From assembly GCA_011375245.1 (NCBI GenBank), contig DRMA01000155.1, positions 1 to 9,546 of the forward strand: a DNA stretch of 9,546 nt. Reading direction: 5' to 3'. A program made the translations under genes and the position numbers. The notes beneath the pieces are model-generated. The model saw only the letters and a list, made by a program, of their open reading frames with translations, did no database searches and had not been told where the DNA came from. This document shows positions 4,316 through 9,546 of the stretch, piece by piece. This stretch comes from Thiothrix sp. Its GTDB lineage: Bacteria; Pseudomonadota; Gammaproteobacteria; Thiotrichales; Thiotrichaceae. Every line of letters begins with the position of its first letter. The stretch's first letter is position 1.

Positions 4316-7300
4316 ATGCGAACAAAAAGCAATACTCATTCCACTAAGCAACCGCCTGCGGCTGCACAACACACTAAAAGCAACAACGAAACCAATAAGA
4401 CCACCTACAAAGTCATCCGCCGCAATGGCAAACTCACTGCCTTTTCTGCCGATAAAATTTCCATTGCCATGACCAAAGCCTTCCTTGACGTTGAAGGCAA
4501 ACGTTCTGCTACCTCAACCAGCATCCGCGATAAAGTCGCTCACCTCACCCAAGAGGTGGTCAATGGTCTATTTCGTCGTGCGCCAGAGGGCGGTACTGTC
4601 CATATTGAAGATATACAGGATCATGTTGAACTTGCCTTAATGCGTTCTGGTGAACATAAAATAGCGCGTAGTTATGTGCTATATCGTGAGCGACGCGCCC
4701 AACAACGGGCTAAAAAAGAAAAAAAACATCATAAAAACGACAAACCCACCATTCTGCATATCCTCATGGCAACAGGAGAACGCAAACCACTTGATGCAAA
4801 GCGCTTAGAAGCGGTGATTAACGAAGCCACCACAGGCTTAAAAAATGCTGATGCTGCAACCATTTTAAAAGGCACATTACGCAATCTATTCGACGATATC
4901 CCCGAAGCCGAAGTGGGAGCAGCCTTAGTGATGAGCGCACGGACGCTCATTGATCAAGACCCTGATTATTCCTATGTAACCGCTCGCTTGTTACTGGACA
5001 ATACGCGCACTGAAGCACTGAGCTTTGTCTATGAACATCCGCGTGAATGCACGCAACAAGAACTCGGCGAGTGCTATAGCGACTACTTTGGCAAATACAT
5101 TAAAAAAGCGGTTGAGTTGGAACACCTTGATGAAGAGCTTACCCGTTATGACCTGAAAAAACTCGGTGCCGCGCTGCAACCCGAAAACGACTTAAACTTT
5201 ACCTACCTCGGTTTACAAACGCTGTATGACCGTTATTTTATCCATCACGACCATACCCGCTTTGAATTGCCGCAAGCGTTTTTTATGCGTGTGGCAATGG
5301 GACTCGCCATTAATGAAATACACCGCGAAGAACGTGCTATTGAGTTCTACCAACTATTATCTAGCTTCCGCTTTATGAGTAGCACCCCTACCCTGTTTAA
5401 CTCGGGCAGTTTACGTCCTCAATTATCTTCTTGCTATCTCACCACTGTCCCTGATGATTTGGCAGGGATTTATGATGCGATTAAAGACAATGCCTTGTTA
5501 TCAAAATTTGCGGGAGGATTGGGTAATGACTGGACACCTGTGCGGGGATTAGGCTCGCATATCAAAGGCACGAATGGAAAATCACAAGGCGTTGTGCCAT
5601 TTTTAAAAGTGGTGAATGATACGGCGGTAGCCGTTAACCAATGCTTCGCTGCTGATACATGGGTTTACACTGCTGACGGCACGAAACAAATTAAGCATAT
5701 TACCCAAGATGATCTCGTGCTTGGACAACGTGGTGAATATCGCCAAGTCAAACAAAAAATGCTGTATAACCAAACCGACCCAATGGTGAAAATCAACGTA
5801 AAACACAGCATTACCCCGCTTAATGTCACCTCAGGACACCCGCTATGGACCTTACAATCCGTACCAATGGAACAAGCAACTTCACGCACAATGAACTGGT
5901 TAGAAAAAGGCAAGGTTAAACCACAATGGGTTGAAGCAGGCAAACTGCAACAAGGCGATTATCTAGCACAAGTCATTCCAAAAGAAACCATTCCTGTGCT
6001 TGATTTTACGCTTGACGATGCCCGTCTTTATGGCATTTTACTAGGCGATGGTCACAGCTCAAAAGAAGGTTTGGAATGGGGCGTTTCAGGCAACCCTGAT
6101 AACGATACACATCTTGATTTCGTACAAAACTATCTCACAAAACAGGGGATTCATTATTGGGTAACAGAGAAACGTAGCAAGTATATGCAAATTCGTTGGT
6201 CAGCAGGTTTTGGTCTAGCACGTGAAGCAACCACAGGACGGTATATTCGAGGAGAGCAAACAGGCTTTATTTTTAGCTATGATGAGCTTTACAATGCTGA
6301 AGGTAAAAAACATATCCATCGTCGCTTTAATCATCTTCCCAAAGAACAAACGCTGGCACTGATTCATGGCTTGATTGAAACCGATGGCAATGTCAGTCGT
6401 GGCACAGAAATCACCTTTACGAATACCTCACAGCCATTAATTGATGGATTGCGTTATCAACTTTTACGCCTTGGCGTTCCCTGTGCAGGGCAATACCGCG
6501 AACGTGAGCATACCCATACAGGTCAACAAGCCAATGGCGATAAAATACACTTCAATAATATCACCAAGTCGTATGATTTAAGAATTCCTGCCATTGAAGC
6601 CATTGCTAAACCACTTGGCTGTAAGGTATTAACCAAGCAAAACTGGCTAGAATGGAATGGTTGTCTGTTCAGCCGTCTACGTTCAGTAGAAGCCATTACA
6701 CCAACGCCTTTTGTGTATGATCTTAAAGTTGAAGGCGATGCCAGTTATATGACAACCAATGGCCTCGCTCATAATGGGGGGAAGCGCAAAGGAGCTGTTT
6801 GTGCTTATCTGGAAACATGGCATATTGATATTGAAGAGTTTTTAGAACTACGCAAAAACACAGGTGATGAACGTCGTCGTACTCATGACATGAATTCGTC
6901 CAACTGGATTCCCGATTATTTTATGAAACGTGTTGCTAATGAGCAAGACTGGACACTTTTCTCACCTGATGAAGCACCTGATTTGCATGATTTATATGGC
7001 AGGGCATTTGAAAAACGTTATTTGGAATACGAAGCGAAAGCCGCACGGGGTGAAATGCGTTTAACTCGGACAATTAAAGCGGTTGAACTATGGCGAAAAA
7101 TGCTAGGGATGCTGTTTGAGACAGGCCATCCTTGGGTGGTATTTAAAGAACCGTGTAATGTTCGTTACACCAATCAGCATGTGGGTGTCGTGCATTCGTC
7201 TAATCTTTGTACTGAAGTGACCTTGCATACGGATGCTAATGAGTGTGCCGTTTGCAATCTTGGGTCTGTCAATCTAGCCGCCCACACTACCAAAGATGGG

Positions 7301-9546
7301 CTAGATATGCCGATGCTAGAAAAGACCATCGCCACCGCCACCCGTATGCTTGATAACGTTATCGAATACAACTATTATAGCATCCCCCAAGCCCGACGCT
7401 CCAATATGCAACATCGCCCTGTTGGTTTAGGCTTAATGGGTTTTCAGGATGCTTTATATAAACTCAATATCCCTTATGCCACTGAAGCAGCCGTTGAGTT
7501 TGCAGATCGCAGTATGGAAGCGATTTCTTACTATGCTATTCAAGGTTCTAATCAATTAGCCAAAGAACGGGGTAAGTATAGTACCTATGAGGGTTCGTTA
7601 TGGAGTCGAGGTATTTTACCGATTGATTCATTGGAATTAATGGAACAAGAACGCGGTGAATACTTCCAAGTGGATCGCTCTCAAACACTTGATTGGGATG
7701 GTTTGCGTGAGAAGGTTAAACAACATGGTATGCGTAATTCTAATGTAATGGCGATTGCTCCAACGGCCTGTGTCAGTGGAGACACCTTAATCTTATCCTC
7801 AGAAGGTCTTATTCCTATTGCCTCTCTGGTTGCAGGCGAAGCACAATGGCAAAACATTAATGTCAGCATTGCCCAAGAAGGCAACTTAGCACATTCTGAT
7901 CAGCTCTATCTCAATGGATTCAAAGATACTTTACGCATTACCACCCAACGCGGCTCAGAAATAACTGCAACACCCAATCATCGTATTCGCGTTATTAACC
8001 ACGAAGGTGATTATGTCTGGAAGTATTTTGCTGAATTACAAGTCGGTGATGAAGTGGTACGACGTTTAGGCGGTCACCAAGCCTTACTTGCAACAAAAGC
8101 ACCACTGGATTTAACTGTACCACAACGCCAACATAGCCTTGAAAAAGCCATCCAATTACCTGAAAAACTCACCACTGAAGTCGCTCTAATGCTAGGGCTT
8201 TATATGGGAGATGGCTATCTCAAATACAGCAACCGAGGTCATTACACCAAGAAAGAAGGCATTGGTTTTGCTATTCATAATGATGAAACCGTACTCGCTG
8301 ACCGTCTAAAAGTCTATTTTTCCACATGGGGCGCAACACTCTTAGCCGATGTATCAAAAACAGACTCAGGGTGTACAACCCATCTTGTTTACTCAGCTTC
8401 CTTAGTACGCTGGTTTGAGGCAAACGAATTTAATAAACAACGCGGTAATTTTGGTGAAGGCTCTGCCAGTGCCTTTATTCCCACTAAAATATTAGCCTCC
8501 AATAGTGATGTATTATGCGCTTTCTTATCAGGCTTATTTATTGCTGACGGCACAGTGAATAACCGTTGTGTAGAAATGGCAACCGTCAGTCGAACCCTCG
8601 CTTTACAAGTCAAAATGGCCTTAGAAAGTTTAGGTATTGTTGCGACCTTATCAACATCTCGATCAGGCACAAAAGGCAATCGTCCTGTTTATCGAGTCCG
8701 TACCAGCAATGTAGAAGCAACGCGTTTATTCTTAAGCCAGATTGGTTTTGGCGATTCGTATAAACACCAACATCTCACTGAGCGTTTAGCTGACAGTTCT
8801 TCAATAAGCGATGCACGACGTGGACATAATATACGCTCAATGATTATTATCACTGATTTTATCCAAGCCGCTCGCGCCACAGGTATGGATAAACAGCTTC
8901 TTAATCCACTTGCCTGCTCTAAAACTAATGGCAAAATGAATATCAACTTAGCAAAACAAGCGATTGCCGATTATCCTGACTTACAAGCAACCAAGTTGGC
9001 TAAACTACTAGAAAAAGGCAATCTTTATTTTGAGCCAATTGTCTCTATTGAAGCCTCACAGGATGTCACTTATGATTTGCAAGTTCCTGAAAAGCATACT
9101 TATGTTGCTAACGGTTTTGTCAGTCACAATACAATTTCCAATATCTGCGGTGTCAGTCAATCCATCGAACCCACTTATCAAAATATGTACGTTAAATCCA
9201 ACTTGTCAGGTGAATTTACCGTCGTGAATCCGTATTTGATCAATGAACTCAAAGCACTCAACTTATGGGATGATGTGATGATCAATGACCTCAAATACTT
9301 CGACGGGAGTGTACAAAAGATTGATCGTGTTCCTGAAAACATTAAAGAGAAATATGCTACGGCCTTTGAAATTGATTCTCGCTGGTTGATTGAGGCTGCA
9401 AGTCGGCGACAAAAATGGATTGATCAAGGTGAATCGCTCAACTTGTATTTAGCTGAACCATCAGGTAAGAAACTGGATGATTTGTATAAACTCGCATGGG
9501 TACGTGGCTTAAAAACCACTTATTACTTGCGTACCTTGGGTGCGAC
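4316..9546 (+). CDS. nrdA: Class Ia ribonucleotide reductase large subunit with two inteins (runs off right edge)
   Basis: This enzyme reduces ribonucleoside diphosphates to deoxy forms, with a radical delivered by NrdB. The 1743 complete codons show no stop; about 911 are NrdA after removing inteins at precursor residues 443-820 and 1152-1605. An ATP cone spans about 30-125 (V-I-R-R-N-G-K at 33-39). A second cone-like domain spans about 140-225, as in Pseudomonas NrdA. Active-site residues are present: C373 in S-S-C-Y-L, N963-x-C965-x-E967, C980 as partner of C373, and the radical-transfer pair Y1736-Y1737 (precursor numbering). The C-terminal cysteine pair is off the edge. ATG 4316 is the first Met after an in-frame TAA at 4268; its ribosome site is weak (AGAGA). 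Precursor length would exceed 1780 residues. Expression is probably controlled by NrdR and DnaA. Confidence 0.95.
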   Translation, partial: MRTKSNTHSTKQPPAAAQHTKSNNETNKTTYKVIRRNGKLTAFSADKISIAMTKAFLDVEGKRSATSTSIRDKVAHLTQEVVNGLFRRAPEGGTVHIEDIQDHVELALMRSGEHKIARSYVLYRERRAQQRAKKEKKHHKNDKPTILHILMATGERKPLDAKRLEAVINEATTGLKNADAATILKGTLRNLFDDIPEAEVGAALVMSARTLIDQDPDYSYVTARLLLDNTRTEALSFVYEHPRECTQQELGECYSDYFGKYIKKAVELEHLDEELTRYDLKKLGAALQPENDLNFTYLGLQTLYDRYFIHHDHTRFELPQAFFMRVAMGLAINEIHREERAIEFYQLLSSFRFMSSTPTLFNSGSLRPQLSSCYLTTVPDDLAGIYDAIKDNALLSKFAGGLGNDWTPVRGLGSHIKGTNGKSQGVVPFLKVVNDTAVAVNQCFAADTWVYTADGTKQIKHITQDDLVLGQRGEYRQVKQKMLYNQTDPMVKINVKHSITPLNVTSGHPLWTLQSVPMEQATSRTMNWLEKGKVKPQWVEAGKLQQGDYLAQVIPKETIPVLDFTLDDARLYGILLGDGHSSKEGLEWGVSGNPDNDTHLDFVQNYLTKQGIHYWVTEKRSKYMQIRWSAGFGLAREATTGRYIRGEQTGFIFSYDELYNAEGKKHIHRRFNHLPKEQTLALIHGLIETDGNVSRGTEITFTNTSQPLIDGLRYQLLRLGVPCAGQYREREHTHTGQQANGDKIHFNNITKSYDLRIPAIEAIAKPLGCKVLTKQNWLEWNGCLFSRLRSVEAITPTPFVYDLKVEGDASYMTTNGLAHNGGKRKGAVCAYLETWHIDIEEFLELRKNTGDERRRTHDMNSSNWIPDYFMKRVANEQDWTLFSPDEAPDLHDLYGRAFEKRYLEYEAKAARGEMRLTRTIKAVELWRKMLGMLFETGHPWVVFKEPCNVRYTNQHVGVVHSSNLCTEVTLHTDANECAVCNLGSVNLAAHTTKDGLDMPMLEKTIATATRMLDNVIEYNYYSIPQARRSNMQHRPVGLGLMGFQDALYKLNIPYATEAAVEFADRSMEAISYYAIQGSNQLAKERGKYSTYEGSLWSRGILPIDSLELMEQERGEYFQVDRSQTLDWDGLREKVKQHGMRNSNVMAIAPTACVSGDTLILSSEGLIPIASLVAGEAQWQNINVSIAQEGNLAHSDQLYLNGFKDTLRITTQRGSEITATPNHRIRVINHEGDYVWKYFAELQVGDEVVRRLGGHQALLATKAPLDLTVPQRQHSLEKAIQLPEKLTTEVALMLGLYMGDGYLKYSNRGHYTKKEGIGFAIHNDETVLADRLKVYFSTWGATLLADVSKTDSGCTTHLVYSASLVRWFEANEFNKQRGNFGEGSASAFIPTKILASNSDVLCAFLSGLFIADGTVNNRCVEMATVSRTLALQVKMALESLGIVATLSTSRSGTKGNRPVYRVRTSNVEATRLFLSQIGFGDSYKHQHLTERLADSSSISDARRGHNIRSMIIITDFIQAARATGMDKQLLNPLACSKTNGKMNINLAKQAIADYPDLQATKLAKLLEKGNLYFEPIVSIEASQDVTYDLQVPEKHTYVANGFVSHNTISNICGVSQSIEPTYQNMYVKSNLSGEFTVVNPYLINELKALNLWDDVMINDLKYFDGSVQKIDRVPENIKEKYATAFEIDSRWLIEAASRRQKWIDQGESLNLYLAEPSGKKLDDLYKLAWVRGLKTTYYLRTLGA
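5642..6775 (+). mobile_element. NrdA intein 1 (378 residues, LAGLIDADG endonuclease, Gly at +1)
   Basis: This in-frame protein-splicing element starts at Cys1 (C-F-A-A-D-T) after the extein sequence A-V-A-V-N-Q and ends in G-L-A-H377-N378. Splicing block B is T63-S-G-H66. Block F is V-Y-D-L-K-V-E-G. A LAGLIDADG (dodecapeptide) homing endonuclease is inserted, with L-Y-G-I-L-L-G-D136-G and L-I-H-G-L-I-E-T-D248-G, both catalytic acidic residues intact. The next residue is Gly (G-G-K-R-K-G-A), where class 1 inteins have Cys, Ser or Thr. Boundaries are fixed because removing exactly these residues restores the conserved N-Q-G-G-K-R motif. The site is NrdA loop 2, the substrate-specificity loop (E. 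coli S-Q-G-G-V-R). The endonuclease probably promotes homing into intein-free nrdA copies. Confidence 0.93.
7769..9130 (+). mobile_element. NrdA intein 2 (454 residues, LAGLIDADG endonuclease)
   Basis: This is a canonical class 1 intein, from C1-V-S-G-D-T-L-I-L to F-V-S-H453-N454, with Thr at +1. Block B is T68-P-N-H71 and block F is V-T-Y-D-L-Q-V-P. Endonuclease motifs are L-G-L-Y-M-G-D148-G and F-L-S-G-L-F-I-A-D260-G, both acidic residues present. It interrupts A-I-A-P-T-A / T-I-S-N-I-C-G-V-S-Q-S-I-E-P, the conserved loop that binds the substrate phosphate, so the extein should be inactive until spliced. All splicing residues are present and the frame is open, so normal splicing is expected. 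It shares only the general intein fold with intein 1, so the two look like independent insertions rather than a duplication. Confidence 0.95.

Noticed and set aside
4729..8946. Several minus-strand frames of 62-96 codons opposite nrdA
   Set aside because: They are antisense shadows of a continuous, conserved plus-strand gene; none has a recognisable domain.
4316..9546. nrdA as a pseudogene split by foreign sequence
   Set aside because: The frame is open throughout, the insertions begin with Cys and end in His-Asn with all intein blocks, and their removal restores conserved NrdA sequence.

Overview
The window looks like chromosome of an AT-rich gammaproteobacterium. The evidence is a Pseudomonas-type NrdA with two N-terminal ATP cones, the linkage of rubrerythrin with an Fe-S oxidoreductase and DUF3501, and a dispersed GGGCAA...TTGCCC repeat. 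A Thiotrichales or Methylococcales relative is plausible, but the genus is not resolved.

Layout. Positions 1-573 (minus) hold the N-terminal 191 codons of a SulP-family anion permease that runs off the left edge. A 456-bp non-coding gap ends in a weak terminator for the next unit. From 3664 down to 1030 (minus) lies a three-gene oxidative-stress module: rubrerythrin, a GlpC/HdrD-like protein with two [4Fe-4S] motifs, and a DUF3501 protein. Both internal gaps contain the same 26-nt repeat. The first gap has one copy, followed by seven U's, making a textbook terminator hairpin. The second has an inverted pair inside a roughly 154-bp palindromic, MITE-like element. A 650-bp divergent intergenic region follows. 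It carries a rubrerythrin promoter with a 16-bp palindrome over its -10. It also carries an nrdA promoter set between two NrdR-like boxes, with a consensus DnaA box upstream and a leader of about 235 nt.

From 4316 to the right edge (plus) one reading frame of 1743 complete codons stays open: the large subunit of class Ia ribonucleotide reductase, interrupted by two full-length inteins of 378 and 454 residues. No stop falls inside the window. Removing both inteins rejoins recognisable NrdA sequence (about 911 residues present) with its catalytic cysteines, the N-x-C-x-E motif and the Tyr-Tyr pair. The C-terminal redox-active cysteines and any nrdB lie beyond the right edge.

The most unusual feature is the first intein. 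It sits in the NrdA substrate-specificity loop (loop 2), between Gln and Gly-Gly. It has a normal Cys1, TxxH block and His-Asn end, but the residue after it is Gly, not Cys, Ser or Thr. The standard splicing mechanism needs a nucleophile there, so this intein either uses another route or produces cleaved NrdA. The second intein, in the substrate-phosphate loop, has a normal Thr at +1.
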